Shown: positions 36,827-45,413 of the stretch, piece after piece
Position numbering within the stretch: the first letter of the stretch is position 1
How the letters are laid out: each line of letters starts with the position of its first letter
Assembly (NCBI GenBank): GCA_009841265.1
Contig: VXMB01000009.1
Span: 1,285,911-1,349,910 of the forward strand
Source of the DNA: Gemmatimonadota bacterium
GTDB lineage: Bacteria; JAAXHH01
Direction of reading: 5' to 3'
Length of the DNA stretch: 64,000 nucleotides
The notes under the pieces: model-generated
What the model was told of the DNA's origin: nothing
The model's input: the letters and a program-made list of their open reading frames with translations, nothing else
Databases searched by the model: none
Position numbers and translations under genes: made by a program

Positions 36827-36875
36827 GTACCGCCGAACACGAAACAGACACATCCTGAGAGTGAGAGGTCGGAGT

Positions 36876-38378
36876 TTGTTGGAACCGCTTATTTTCGAAC
36901 TGAGTTCTCCCGGACGAAGAGGGGTCTCGCTGCCCGCGCCGGACGTGCCCGTCAAGCCAGTTGCGTCGTACCTGCCCGAAGCGGATCTCCGCGGCACGCC
37001 GCCCGAGCTGCCCGAAGTCAGCGAGGTCGACGTCGTCCGCCACTATACCCGGCTGTCCACCCTGAACTATCATCCGGACCGGGCCATGTACCCCCTGGGT
37101 TCGTGCACCATCAAGCACAACCCGAAGGTCAACGAGGACATGGCGGCCCTGCCGGGATTCGCACGCCTGCACCCCATGCAACAAGACGAGACCTGCCAGG
37201 GCGGTCTTCAGTTGATGTACGAACTTTCGAGGGACCTCGCGGAGATCGCTGGACTGGAAGGGGTCACGCTGCAGCCCGCGGCCGGGGCCCACGGCGAACT
37301 GACCGGCCTGATGATCATGCGGGCCTATCACGAGGCGCGCGGACACGCCCGGCGCAAGGTCATCATCCCCGATTCGGCCCACGGCACCAACCCGGCCAGC
37401 GTCACCCTGGTGGGCTACGAAACGGTGCAGATCCCGACCAATGCCCACGGGCTCGTGGACACCGGCCAATTGGCGGAGCTGATCGACGAGGAGACGGCCG
37501 CCTTCATGCTCACCAACCCGAATACGCTGGGGCTCTTCGAATCGGAGATACGGACCATCGCGGACATCGTCCACGACGCCGGTGCGCTGCTCTACATGGA
37601 CGGGGCGAATCTCAATGCGGTCCTCGGCATAACCCGGCCCGGCGACATGGGCTTCGACGTCGTCCACTTCAACCTGCACAAGACCTTTTCCACGCCCCAC
37701 GGAGGCGGCGGTCCGGGAGCGGGACCCGTGGGCGTGCGGAGCGACCTGGTCCGGTTCCTGCCAACACCCGTGCCGGTGAAGGACGGCGACGGGTACCGGT
37801 TCGACTACGACCGGCCGGATTCCATCGGCCGCGTCCGCGGTTTCGGCGGCAGCTTCGGCATGATGGTCCGGGCCTACGCCTATATCCGGGCCAACGGTCC
37901 CGACGGCCTGCGCCAGGTGAGCGAGAACGCCATCCTGAACGCCAACTACATCATGCGGCGCCTGGAGAAAAGCTACCCCCGCACCGTCCTCGTCCACGGC
38001 ACGCAGAAGGAGACGCCCATTCCCGCCGAAGTGCCCTGCCAGCACGAGTTCGTGGCCTCCGGCACCCGGTTCCGCGCGCACGGTGTCCGGATGCTGGACA
38101 TCGCCAAGCGCCTGCTCGACTACGGTTTCTACGCGCCGACGATCTACTTCCCGCTCATCGTGCCCGAGGCGGCCATGGTCGAACCCACTGAAACCGAGAG
38201 CAAGGAGTCCATCGACCGGTTCATCGACGCCATGACGGCCATTGCAGAAGAAGCGGAAAACGACCCGGAACTGGTCCGGAACGCCCCGCACACCACACCG
38301 GTCGGCCGCCTCGACGAGGCGCGCGCCGCCCATCCGAAGACCCTGAACCTACGGTACCGGAAGTCCCTGGCGGAGTAG
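36876..38378 (+). CDS. gcvPB: Glycine dehydrogenase (decarboxylating) subunit 2
   Basis: About 500 residues; likely TTG start at 36876 or 36879 behind GAGAGG/GGAG, with a GTG at 36861 as alternative. The PLP-binding lysine lies in [34 protein letters not shown] and [12 protein letters not shown] are also family marks. gcvT does not follow; the next gene is convergent. Confidence 0.95.
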   Translation: MLEPLIFELSSPGRRGVSLPAPDVPVKPVASYLPEADLRGTPPELPEVSEVDVVRHYTRLSTLNYHPDRAMYPLGSCTIKHNPKVNEDMAALPGFARLHPMQQDETCQGGLQLMYELSRDLAEIAGLEGVTLQPAAGAHGELTGLMIMRAYHEARGHARRKVIIPDSAHGTNPASVTLVGYETVQIPTNAHGLVDTGQLAELIDEETAAFMLTNPNTLGLFESEIRTIADIVHDAGALLYMDGANLNAVLGITRPGDMGFDVVHFNLHKTFSTPHGGGGPGAGPVGVRSDLVRFLPTPVPVKDGDGYRFDYDRPDSIGRVRGFGGSFGMMVRAYAYIRANGPDGLRQVSENAILNANYIMRRLEKSYPRTVLVHGTQKETPIPAEVPCQHEFVASGTRFRAHGVRMLDIAKRLLDYGFYAPTIYFPLIVPEAAMVEPTETESKESIDRFIDAMTAIAEEAENDPELVRNAPHTTPVGRLDEARAAHPKTLNLRYRKSLAE

Positions 38379-38433
38379 GGCCGTTCGGGATCGGTGAGGG
38401 CCAGTCGAGGCGGCCCCGCCGTCGATCCCGCCC

Positions 38434-39240
38434 TCAGCCGGCCATCATCCGGTCGTACGCCGCTTTCGCCGCGGCGGATATCTCCATCGGGTCCTTCTCC
38501 CAGTATTCCTCCCGGAAAATCTCGACCGACAGGGCGCCCGCATAGCCTTTCTCGCGCAATACACCCATCATGTCCTTCAGGGGAAGCACGCCTTCACCCA
38601 TGTAGACACGATGCTGGTCGGTCAGGTCGGCCGGCGGCAGGTCTTCGCAGTCGTCGACGTGGACGATCAGCAGCAATTCGGTGGGGATAGTCCGTATGTC
38701 CTCGAGTGGGACGCCCGACTTGTAGTAGTGGAAGAAATCCACCATCAGTCCCAGGCTGTCGTGTCCGGCACGTTCGATCACCTCCAGGGCCTCGCGAGGT
38801 CCCGGGATGAAGGGATGCTGTCCGAGGGGCTCGATGGCGATCTTCACCCCGTGGGCGGCGGCCCGCTCGGCATAGGCATTGACCGTGGCGGCCATGATGT
38901 CGTACGCCTCATCCCGGCCCATGCCGTCCGGCGGCGAGTCGGCGCAGACGAGGAGGACGGGGCAGTCGATCGCCGCGGCCACCTCCGCCGCGCGTTCGAT
39001 AGCATGAAGCTGCTCCCGGTTGTCGGAGAACCCGACCAGCCCGTAGGGACACAGCGAAGCTGCCCGCAGCCCGTACGCATCCAGGAGTGCCTTCAATTCG
39101 GCTGTATCGTGGGATTCCAGGTACGCATCGAGCTTCCTGGACCAGATCTCCACGGCGTCGAACCCCGCCTTCGCCGCGGCTTCGAGGTCCTGCTCGAGCG
39201 TATAGGGCATGGTCGTCGCGCCGTTGATGCATGAATACAT
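38434..39240 (-). CDS. Sugar phosphate isomerase/epimerase family TIM-barrel protein
   Basis: 268 residues from ATG 39240. AP-endonuclease-2/xylose-isomerase-like fold: an early GATTMPYTLEQDLEAAAKAGFDAVEIW, KIAIEPLGQH (metal-binding Glu), GLMVDFFHYYKSG (Asp and His), LLIVHVDDCED and SVEIFREEY (final Glu). Such proteins act as hydroxypyruvate isomerases, inosose dehydratases or sugar epimerases; the substrate is not identifiable. It stands alone, convergent to gcvPB, with its own promoter. The open frame extends upstream but that part is Arg/Lys-rich and non-conserved. Confidence 0.82.
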   Translation of the reverse strand: MYSCINGATTMPYTLEQDLEAAAKAGFDAVEIWSRKLDAYLESHDTAELKALLDAYGLRAASLCPYGLVGFSDNREQLHAIERAAEVAAAIDCPVLLVCADSPPDGMGRDEAYDIMAATVNAYAERAAAHGVKIAIEPLGQHPFIPGPREALEVIERAGHDSLGLMVDFFHYYKSGVPLEDIRTIPTELLLIVHVDDCEDLPPADLTDQHRVYMGEGVLPLKDMMGVLREKGYAGALSVEIFREEYWEKDPMEISAAAKAAYDRMMAG

Positions 39241-39360
39241 GGCAGGTCTCGCTTCCTCTTTTCTTTTTGGATCGCGGCAGTTTCGGGCCCGTGCTTCGGG
39301 CCGCTGCTTGAACCTGATCTTTCGCGTCCTTCGCTCCAGAACGCTTTCAGTCTTACATGC

Positions 39361-39389
39361 ATTAGTACCAAGTAAGTTTCGATTGTCAA
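39361..39389 (-). promoter_or_regulatory. Candidate promoter for the sugar isomerase gene
   Basis: On the minus strand TTGACA (39389-39384), 17-bp spacer, ACTAAT (39366-39361). It gives a leader of about 115 nt before the ATG at 39240. Confidence 0.5.
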
Positions 39390-39484
39390 CCGATCTATGC
39401 GGCGCTTTGCTGGCGGTGCGCGGGCGTCCCGCCAGCGGTGTTCCGGCGATGGACATTGTCTAGTTTTTTTTAAGCCGTTTTTTC

Positions 39485-39514
39485 TTGACCTTCCGCGTCT
39501 ATACCACATAAAAT
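39485..39514 (+). promoter_or_regulatory. Promoter of purA
   Basis: TTGACC (39485-39490), 18-bp spacer, TAAAAT (39509-39514). A start near 39521 gives a leader of about 125 nt containing the hairpin at 39540. Confidence 0.6.
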
Positions 39515-39539
39515 GAACTGTAAGATCTAATGGTCTCGA

Positions 39540-39565
39540 GGGCGGGTCTTATGACTCGCCCTTTT
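39540..39565 (+). terminator. Intrinsic-terminator-like hairpin in the purA leader
   Basis: GGGCGGGTC (39540-39548) pairs with GACTCGCCC (39553-39561) through 9 bp (one G-T), loop TTAT, followed by TTTTGTTGTTTG. It lies about 20 nt after the predicted purA transcription start and about 80 nt before the coding region, so it is either a transcription attenuator or the end of a short RNA. Confidence 0.7.
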
Positions 39566-39646
39566 GTTGTTTGTGGACCCGGGATCGGCCTCGATTTCAA
39601 AGTAGAATCAGCCAGCCGGGTGTATACGAGGGAGATGGAAGCAAAG

Positions 39647-40924
39647 ATGGCCGTTCGCATTCTCGTAGGCGCAGCCTGGGGCGACGAGGGCAAGGGCAAG
39701 ATCGTCGATTTTCTGAGTGAGCAGGCCGACATCGTCGTGCGGTTCCAGGGCGGGGCCAATGCCGGACACACCGTCCAGATCGGAGAACAGGAGTATATCC
39801 TCCACCTGATTCCCGTGGGCATACTGCGGCCGGACAAGACCTGCGTCATCGGCAACGGCACCGTGATCGATCCCGAAGCGCTGATGGAAGAGATCGAGAT
39901 GCTCGGATCGCACGGAATCGACGTGGAGGGACGGCTGTTCATCAGCCATAACGCCCATCTCATCATGCCGTATCACAAGCTGATCGACCGGGTCGGGGAG
40001 GAGCAAAGACAGGAAGAAGAGCGCATCGGCACGACGGGACGCGGTATCGGACCGGCCTATGCGGACAAGGCCGCCCGCAAGGGCATACGCATCGTCGACC
40101 TGCACGACCACGACGTGCTTAAGGAGAAGCTGCAGCGAAACATCGAGGAAGCGAACCGAATCCTCGACTCCCTCTACCAGGCCGAGGCACTCGACGCGGA
40201 CCGGATCATCGACGAATACCTGGCTTTCGCCCGGCAAATTGGTCCATACGTGATCAACACCTCGGAATACCTCAACGACGCCATCGACGACGGCAAGGAG
40301 ATCCTCTTCGAGGGCAGCCAGGGCACGTTGCTGGACGTGGACCACGGGACCTACCCCTACGTCACGTCCTCCAACACGACCACGGGCGCCGCCTGCATGG
40401 GCGCCGGCGTCGGCCCCACGCGCATCGACGAGGTCATCGGCGTGGCCAAGGCCTACACCACCCGGGTGGGCAACGGGCCCTTCCCCACGGAGTTTCCCTC
40501 TCGTTGGGGCGACGAGTTCCGGCGCATGGCGGGAGAGTTCGGCGCCACGACGGGCCGCCCGCGGCGTTGCGGCTGGTTCGACGCCATGGTCGTTCGTTAC
40601 GCCGTCATGGTGAACGGCATCGACAGCCTGGCGCTCGCCCGGCTCGACACGCTGGACAGTCTCCGGACGCTGCGGCTGTGCGTGGGCTACCGGCTGAACG
40701 GCGACGTAATCCCCCACCTTCCCAGCGACGCGAACGTCCTCGGCCAGTGCGAACCCGTCTACGAGGAGATGGAGGGTTGGGACTGTCCTACCGGGCACAT
40801 CCGTAACTGGAGCGATCTTCCCGTTAAAGCCCGTGCCTATATCGAACGGGTTTCGGAACTGGTGAAGACCGACGTGAAGATCGTCTCCGTCGGATCGCAC
40901 CGGGACGCGACCATATTCCTGTAG
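39647..40924 (+). CDS. purA: Adenylosuccinate synthetase
   Basis: 425 residues from ATG 39647 (GGAA upstream); ATG 39635 is in frame but has no spacing to GGGAG. First committed AMP step from IMP using GTP and aspartate. GAAWGDEGKGKIVDFL (P-loop, catalytic Asp), GGANAGHTV (catalytic His), IGTTGRGIGPAYADKAARKGIR (IMP/GTP loops), GTLLDVDHGTYPYVTSSNTT and the aspartate loop TTTGRPRRCGWFD are complete. Confidence 0.97.
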   Translation: MAVRILVGAAWGDEGKGKIVDFLSEQADIVVRFQGGANAGHTVQIGEQEYILHLIPVGILRPDKTCVIGNGTVIDPEALMEEIEMLGSHGIDVEGRLFISHNAHLIMPYHKLIDRVGEEQRQEEERIGTTGRGIGPAYADKAARKGIRIVDLHDHDVLKEKLQRNIEEANRILDSLYQAEALDADRIIDEYLAFARQIGPYVINTSEYLNDAIDDGKEILFEGSQGTLLDVDHGTYPYVTSSNTTTGAACMGAGVGPTRIDEVIGVAKAYTTRVGNGPFPTEFPSRWGDEFRRMAGEFGATTGRPRRCGWFDAMVVRYAVMVNGIDSLALARLDTLDSLRTLRLCVGYRLNGDVIPHLPSDANVLGQCEPVYEEMEGWDCPTGHIRNWSDLPVKARAYIERVSELVKTDVKIVSVGSHRDATIFL

Positions 40925-40976
40925 GGATTCGCAGGTCTGCCGCGTTTAGAGATTGCGCAGGATTACCGCAATTTGG

Positions 40977-41005
40977 TTGACCTTCGGGGCGAAACCGCTT
41001 ATCTT
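40977..41005 (+). promoter_or_regulatory. Promoter of the tRNA-Lys pair
   Basis: TTGACC (40977-40982), 17-bp spacer, TATCTT (41000-41005), 13 bp before the first tRNA. Confidence 0.7.
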
Positions 41006-41018
41006 GCTTCGCCTGCGA

Positions 41019-41091
41019 GGGCGCGTAGCTCAGTTGGCAGAGCAACAGACTTTTAATCTGTGGGTCGAAGGTTCGATTCCTTCCGCGCTCA
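41019..41091 (+). tRNA. tRNA-Lys (TTT)
   Basis: Acceptor GGGCGCG/CGCGCTC with one G-T pair, D-arm GCTC/GAGC, anticodon loop CTTTTAA on ACAGA/TCTGT, T-arm GAAGG TTCGATT CCTTC, discriminator A. CCA is not encoded. Confidence 0.97.
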
Positions 41092-41096
41092 TGGAT

Positions 41097-41169
<73 letters not shown>

Positions 41170-41213
41170 CTGCCCTCTCCCGGTCGCACCGGTGCCTTCA
41201 AACACGGGTGGAT

Positions 41214-41242
41214 TTGACAGGGAAGGGCAAATGTCCTACCTT
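41214..41242 (+). promoter_or_regulatory. Promoter of tmRNA
   Basis: TTGACA (41214-41219), 17-bp spacer, TACCTT (41237-41242), 9 bp before the tmRNA 5' end. Confidence 0.75.
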
Positions 41243-41251
41243 CTTTGACAT

Positions 41252-41613
41252 GGGGGTGAAAGGATTCGACGGGAGTGGATGCGGTGGGAATCGCGTGCCG
41301 AGGTCCCCGATAACCTCGTTAAACCATTGGGAACAAAATTAACTGCAGACGAACCTTCGTATGCAATGGCTGCCTAAGGTAACTTAGCGCAACCCGTTTT
41401 TGATCAGCCCCGCCTGCGGGATGGTTAAAAGCGACGATAAAGCAGGCTGGCCGGGCGTCGCGCCTCAGGGCGCCAGGCGAGACTCAACTGAGGCTGGTTC
41501 CGGTTAAATCCTGCCTGCTGGAGTTCTCCGGAACGAGACCAAAAAACAGGCTACGCATGTAGACGTTCCCGCTTAGGCACTTCCGGACGGGGGTTCGATT
41601 CCCCCCACCTCCA
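41252..41613 (+). ncRNA. ssrA: Transfer-messenger RNA
   Basis: The 5' end GGGGGTG pairs with the 3' CACCTCC (41606-41612) to form the alanine-type acceptor stem, discriminator A at 41613. GGATTCGACGGG near the start and the T-arm GACGGGGGTTCGATTCCCCC near the end are diagnostic. The tag frame runs 41345-41377 and encodes ADEPSYAMAA after a TTAACT resume-site context, then TAA. It rescues stalled ribosomes with SmpB. One-piece form. Confidence 0.97.
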
Positions 41614-41842
41614 TCATTCCATCCTGTTCTGTATCCGGTACACGTAGATAACCTTCAACACGGGCGAGTCGGGTGTTTATATCTCGGACCTCAGCCCGTA
41701 TTGCGGCCAGCTCGGTCCTGATCTCGTTTCGAAACTCGCTGTTGGCCTGATTGACGAAAGTCAGGATGGTTATTACGGGTATGCCGACGGCGGTTATGAC
41801 CTGTGCGCCGAAGGCCCAGTTGTCGCGGAACATTTCGCACAT
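41573..41842 (-). CDS. Small membrane protein with coiled coil, reading into antisense tmRNA
   Basis: 89 residues from ATG 41842, with an excellent ribosome-binding site (AAGGAG, 7-bp spacing). One hydrophobic helix (GAQVITAVGIPVITILTFV, about 12-30) is followed by a charged coiled coil (NEIRTELAAIRAEVRDINTRL, about 38-58). The last 13-14 codons lie antisense to the 3' end of the tmRNA, so the C-terminus (EVGGIEPPSG) is tRNA-derived. No family recognised; the layout resembles small phage or plasmid membrane proteins. Confidence 0.55.
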   Translation of the reverse strand: MCEMFRDNWAFGAQVITAVGIPVITILTFVNQANSEFRNEIRTELAAIRAEVRDINTRLARVEGYLRVPDTEQDGMMEVGGIEPPSGSA

Positions 41843-41994
41843 CGTTTGACTCCTTCCATATTCGGTACGTTACCTTCGAGCTTGTGCAGGTCCCGCAACG
41901 ACAACTCTTCGGCGATCCGTTCCTCGGACCATACTTCGACTTTCTTCCGTCGGACCAGGGGCAACTTGTCCAGTAGGTCCGTCAGCGTACTCAT
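41794..41994 (-). CDS. Small hypothetical protein, overlapping the small membrane protein
   Basis: 66 residues from ATG 41994 behind GAGGAGGAGAGGAAG. The sequence is charged (RRKKVEVWSEERIAEELSLRDLHKLEG). The end overlaps the start of the membrane-protein frame by 49 bp in another frame, suggesting a coupled pair. No family recognised; coding supported mainly by the ribosome-binding site. Confidence 0.45.
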   Translation of the reverse strand: MSTLTDLLDKLPLVRRKKVEVWSEERIAEELSLRDLHKLEGNVPNMEGVKRCAKCSATTGPSAHRS

Positions 41995-42393
41995 CTTCCT
42001 CTCCTCCTCTCAGCCTTCAATCTATTCGGATGTAGATCGAATCGGTGATACTTCTAATCCTGTTAGTCAGCGTTACGTTCCGTAATCTCGTGATTTCTTT
42101 TTAACCTGACAGGGTCGATCACCGAATGTTCTGCTAGTTCTTGGATCATGTCTGGACTTTAGATTGAAGCCAGGGTACTTTGAGGCCTAATTCATACCTG
42201 CTCTTCCGAAGACATGACGATCTGCCATTTCGAAATGCAAGTTGTCGTACACACTTGCCTGAACTGCTCAGTTGCATTCAACCGTGCTTATCCCGGTTAT
42301 AGACCAACGTCCGGCGTAAGCAAGCACGACCACTGACATCAGTCCGGCCTGCATGATCGAATCAGCACCCACTACCCCAAGGAGCGACATCCC
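41995..42393. other. Gene-poor AT-richer stretch after the tmRNA
   Basis: About 400 bp with visibly lower GC than the flanks and no convincing frame on either strand. It would hold the promoters of the minus-strand small genes and of the dienelactone hydrolase gene, whose AAGGAG lies at its end. No inverted repeats, integrase or second copy of the tmRNA 3' end is seen. Confidence 0.6.
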
Positions 42394-43311
42394 ATGTCAC
42401 CAGAAGAAAAGCCACCAGAATCAAAGCCATCCGAAGAGAAGATCGATCCGCGTGTTTTCGAGCTTTATGACGAATACTGTCACGGCTACATCGACCGGCG
42501 CACGTTTCTGAGCCGTGCCGCGGCGATCACGATAGGCGGCGTCTCCGCGCTCTCGATGGCGCAGGCGCTCCTGCCGCGCTACGCCGAGGCCCAGACGATC
42601 TCCTTCACCGACCGGCGCATCAAGGGGACGTACGTCGAGTACCCATCGCCCGGCGGCAACTCCGGGACCATGCGGGGATACCTCGTGCAACCCACGGGCG
42701 ACGGGCCCTTTCCCGCCGTCATCATCTTCCACGAGAACCGGGGGTTGAACCCTTACATCGAGGACGTGGCGCGGCGGGCGGCTGTGGCCGGCTTCCTCGC
42801 GCTGGCCCCGGACGGCCTGGCGCCGATCGGCGGCTACCCGGGAAACGATGACGACGGCCGTACCATGCAGCGGAGCCTCGACCGGGAGAAGCTGGACCAG
42901 GACATGATCAACAGCGCGCGGTTTCTGAAGGACCATGCCCTTTCAAACGGCCGTCTCGGCGCCACGGGTTTCTGCTGGGGCGGGGGGATGACCAATCGCC
43001 TCGCGGTGGCCCTCGGCAGCGACCTGGACGCCGGCGTTCCGTACTACGGCGCCACGGCCGCGAGCGAGGACGTGCCGAAGATCGAGGCGGCCCTCATGAT
43101 CGTCTACGCGGGGACCGACCGGCGCATCAACGCCATGTGGCCGGAGTACGAGGAGGCGCTCAAAGCGAACGGCGTTACGTATGAAATGCACATGTTCGAG
43201 GGTACGCTCCACGGTTTCCACAACAACTCGACGCCTCGGTACAACGAGGCGGCGGCGGCGCAGGCGTGGAACCTTACCGTGGGCTTCTTCCGTAGACACC
43301 TCGCGAATTAG
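42394..43311 (+). CDS. Tat-exported dienelactone hydrolase family protein
   Basis: 305 residues. A twin-arginine signal DRRTFLSRAAAITIGG (34-50) preceded by a 30-residue Pro/Glu/Lys-rich lead suggests export in a folded state. The alpha/beta hydrolase has the DLH triad Cys194 (GFCWGGG), Asp242 (YAGTDRR) and His273 (TLHGFHN), plus IIFHENRGLNPYIEDVARR. Substrates could be lactones or esters. It is followed 31 bp later by a class V aminotransferase, probably one transcript. Confidence 0.9.
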   Translation: MSPEEKPPESKPSEEKIDPRVFELYDEYCHGYIDRRTFLSRAAAITIGGVSALSMAQALLPRYAEAQTISFTDRRIKGTYVEYPSPGGNSGTMRGYLVQPTGDGPFPAVIIFHENRGLNPYIEDVARRAAVAGFLALAPDGLAPIGGYPGNDDDGRTMQRSLDREKLDQDMINSARFLKDHALSNGRLGATGFCWGGGMTNRLAVALGSDLDAGVPYYGATAASEDVPKIEAALMIVYAGTDRRINAMWPEYEEALKANGVTYEMHMFEGTLHGFHNNSTPRYNEAAAAQAWNLTVGFFRRHLAN

Positions 43312-43316
43312 GGAGA

Positions 43317-43345
43317 AGAGGAAGCCCATGAGAGGAAAGCCCATG
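43317..43345. repeat. Duplicated ribosome-binding site and start codon
   Basis: AGAGGAAGCCCATG (43317-43330) is repeated as AGAGGAAAGCCCATG (43331-43345), giving two consecutive in-frame Shine-Dalgarno/ATG units for the aminotransferase gene. Confidence 0.85.
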
Positions 43346-44479
43346 GATATTGAAAAGATTCGAGACCAGATGCCGGGGTTGCGGTTCGGTACCTACCTGA
43401 ACACCGGTGGAATCGGCCAGGCGCCGGTCTGTGTAAACAAGGCGATGGTCGAGGGCTATCAGCAGATGCTCAGCGGCAGTGTGGGTCCTGCCGACCTGTA
43501 TACGAAGGTGGAGCAGGCGGCATCGGAAATGCCGGCCAGGATTGCCGAATTCTTCGGCTCCGATGCCGGGGAAATCGCATTGACCATGAGCACCGGCGAG
43601 GGGTACGGCATGGTACTCGGCGGGTTAAGCTGGCAGCCGGGCGACGAGGTGATCATCACCAATGAAGAACACCCGGTACCCTTGCAGGCCGCCGAGGGCC
43701 TGGCGGACCGGGTAGGGGCCGTCATCAGGGTGGTCGAGGTCGACCAGGACAAGGACGTTTTCCTGAAACGACTGGAAGACATCATCACCCCGCGGACCCG
43801 GCTGTTCTGCTTCAGCCATGTCACGACGGATACCGGGACCCGTTTGCCCGCCCGGAAGGTCTGTGCGCTGGCGCGGTCGCGCGGCGTACTGACCCTCTGG
43901 GACGGCTGCCAGGCCGTCGGACAGTTCCCGGTGGACCTGCATGACATGGGCTGCGATTTCTACGCCACCAACTGCTACAAGTGGATGCTCTCGCCGATGG
44001 GTACCGGGTTTCTCTATGTTCAAAAAGACGCACAGCAAGTACTGAAGCCCCTGCGGCGGCCGCACACGCCGGATGGCACGGCCCGCCAGTACGAGACCGG
44101 CACGCCGTCGAGCATGCTCTACCAGGGTCTCCGAGCCAGCCTCGATTTCATGGACGGCATCGGGGGACCCCAGGCCATCGCGGAGGAGGCCGGCCGCAAA
44201 GCGGAATCGCTGCGCACGCGCTTCGACGCCATTCCCGGCGTGCGGGTCATCAGTTCGCGCCGCGCCGAAACCCAATCCGGAATCGTCGCCTTCGCCATCG
44301 AGGGCATGGAAGGGACCGAAGTTTCCGAGGCGCTCCGGAACCGCTGGCAGATCACCCAACGCGCCACCTACATCAACGAACCGACCGGCGTGCGGATCTC
44401 GGTGGCGTTCTACACCAGCGATGGTGAGTTGGACACGCTGGTCGAAGCGGTCACGACCCTGGCGGGGGAGGTGGATTAG
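43343..44479 (+). CDS. Class V aminotransferase (cysteine desulfurase/isopenicillin epimerase-like)
   Basis: 378 residues from ATG 43343; ATG 43328 is an equally spaced alternative produced by a duplicated start region. It is a fold-type I PLP enzyme: TMSTGEGYGMVLGGL, ITNEEHPVPLQ, SHVTTDTGTRLP, LWDGCQAVGQFPVDLHDMGCDFYATNCYKWMLSPMGTGFLYV in adjoining pieces, where Lys of NCYKW binds PLP and Asp of LWDG contacts the pyridine. No cysteine desulfurase-type mobile Cys loop is apparent, so an epimerase or lyase role is more likely. Linked to the exported hydrolase. Confidence 0.85.
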   Translation: MDIEKIRDQMPGLRFGTYLNTGGIGQAPVCVNKAMVEGYQQMLSGSVGPADLYTKVEQAASEMPARIAEFFGSDAGEIALTMSTGEGYGMVLGGLSWQPGDEVIITNEEHPVPLQAAEGLADRVGAVIRVVEVDQDKDVFLKRLEDIITPRTRLFCFSHVTTDTGTRLPARKVCALARSRGVLTLWDGCQAVGQFPVDLHDMGCDFYATNCYKWMLSPMGTGFLYVQKDAQQVLKPLRRPHTPDGTARQYETGTPSSMLYQGLRASLDFMDGIGGPQAIAEEAGRKAESLRTRFDAIPGVRVISSRRAETQSGIVAFAIEGMEGTEVSEALRNRWQITQRATYINEPTGVRISVAFYTSDGELDTLVEAVTTLAGEVD

Positions 44480-44562
44480 CGGTTGGCACGGTAGGGCAGG
44501 AACCGGTTTTTCGAGTCAGCAATCCAGTTTTCCCGCTACGTTATTGTACCCCGCTACATGAT

Positions 44563-45033
44563 TTAGCCCGAACTGGAACCGCTCCGGTCCCGCGACGTCG
44601 CTTCATCACGGCAGAATACCTCCAGTGACACGACGACGGATTCCAATTGCTCTTCGTCCCACAACTCGGCCATGCTGGTCGCGCGTTGCGTGACGAGTTC
44701 CAGGTACCGGTCTGCAATCAGCCTGCCCATGGCCGTGATTTCGCAGATTACGACTCTTCGGTCATCCGGATCCGATTTTCTGTTCAGGTACTTCCGGTCG
44801 ACCAGTTTTTTGACAACGTTCGTGGCGTGCGACTGCGTGCTGCCCAGATGATCGGCAATCGTGCTCATGCGCAGCGGCCCATTCTGATTCAACACCTGAA
44901 GCGTGTTGACGTGATGGACGTTCAGATCCAGTATCCGCAGCCTGACCCAGTTCCCCCCGGACATCAGGCGATTCAGCTGGTCCACCACGGACACGAACCG
45001 GTCCGTTAGATTCCCTCTCCGGTGTTTATCCAT
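44563..45033 (-). CDS. MarR-family transcriptional regulator
   Basis: 156 residues if started at ATG 45033 (MDKHRRGN); the frame is open to 45156. Winged helix: LNVHHVNTLQVLNQNGPLRMSTIADHLGSTQSHATNVVKKLVDRKYLNRKSDPDDRRVV in consecutive stretches, including the recognition helix and the DDRR wing. It probably binds as a dimer to palindromic sites and responds to small ligands. It converges with the aminotransferase gene and diverges from the helicase-nuclease pair. Confidence 0.88.
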   Translation of the reverse strand: MDKHRRGNLTDRFVSVVDQLNRLMSGGNWVRLRILDLNVHHVNTLQVLNQNGPLRMSTIADHLGSTQSHATNVVKKLVDRKYLNRKSDPDDRRVVICEITAMGRLIADRYLELVTQRATSMAELWDEEQLESVVVSLEVFCRDEATSRDRSGSSSG

Positions 45034-45082
45034 AATCACGCTCGCACTTCGACAATCGTATGCGCCTTCTACCTGGTTTCTG

Positions 45083-45093
45083 TATACTGTATA
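45083..45093. promoter_or_regulatory. Palindrome upstream of marR (candidate operator)
   Basis: TATACTGTATA, a perfect inverted repeat around one central base, about 50 bp before the probable marR start and flanked by TTCTG and GAAC. Position and symmetry suit autoregulation. Confidence 0.4.
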
Positions 45094-45156
45094 GAACCCG
45101 GCTTTGAATAAGACCCGGCTTCTATGCACACTGCGGTGCAAAACGAACTGCAACAC

Positions 45157-45413
45157 GTGTGCATGGCTTTCTATTTACTTATGTCGGTGACACTTAGGCT
45201 ATGTCAAGCAATATCTTGAAAAAACGAATAATACGGGTTAAAATACATAACAATTAGATTTATTTTATTATTAACAGGGTGTTGCTCAATCAGAAACTGC
45301 TTTCCTCAAATCACGCACATCGTCACATTTTTTTATCTGAGCCCCGGACACGGGCTGAAACCGTCCGTTCTTCCGCCTGAACCGCCCTACGAATTCACCC
45401 GGAATTTGACGAC
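45157..45413. other. AT-rich intergenic region between marR and the nuclease-helicase pair
   Basis: About 260 bp, strongly AT-rich in its middle (45200-45290), with no coding frame of interest. A good plus-strand promoter is present: TTGAAA (45216-45221), 17-bp spacer, TAAAAT (45239-45244), leaving a leader of about 160 nt before the ATG at 45414. Confidence 0.6.

Noticed and set aside
41573..42393. Intact integrated element at the tmRNA
   Set aside because: No integrase, no second attachment copy and no phage or plasmid genes within the window; only a possible scar is supported.
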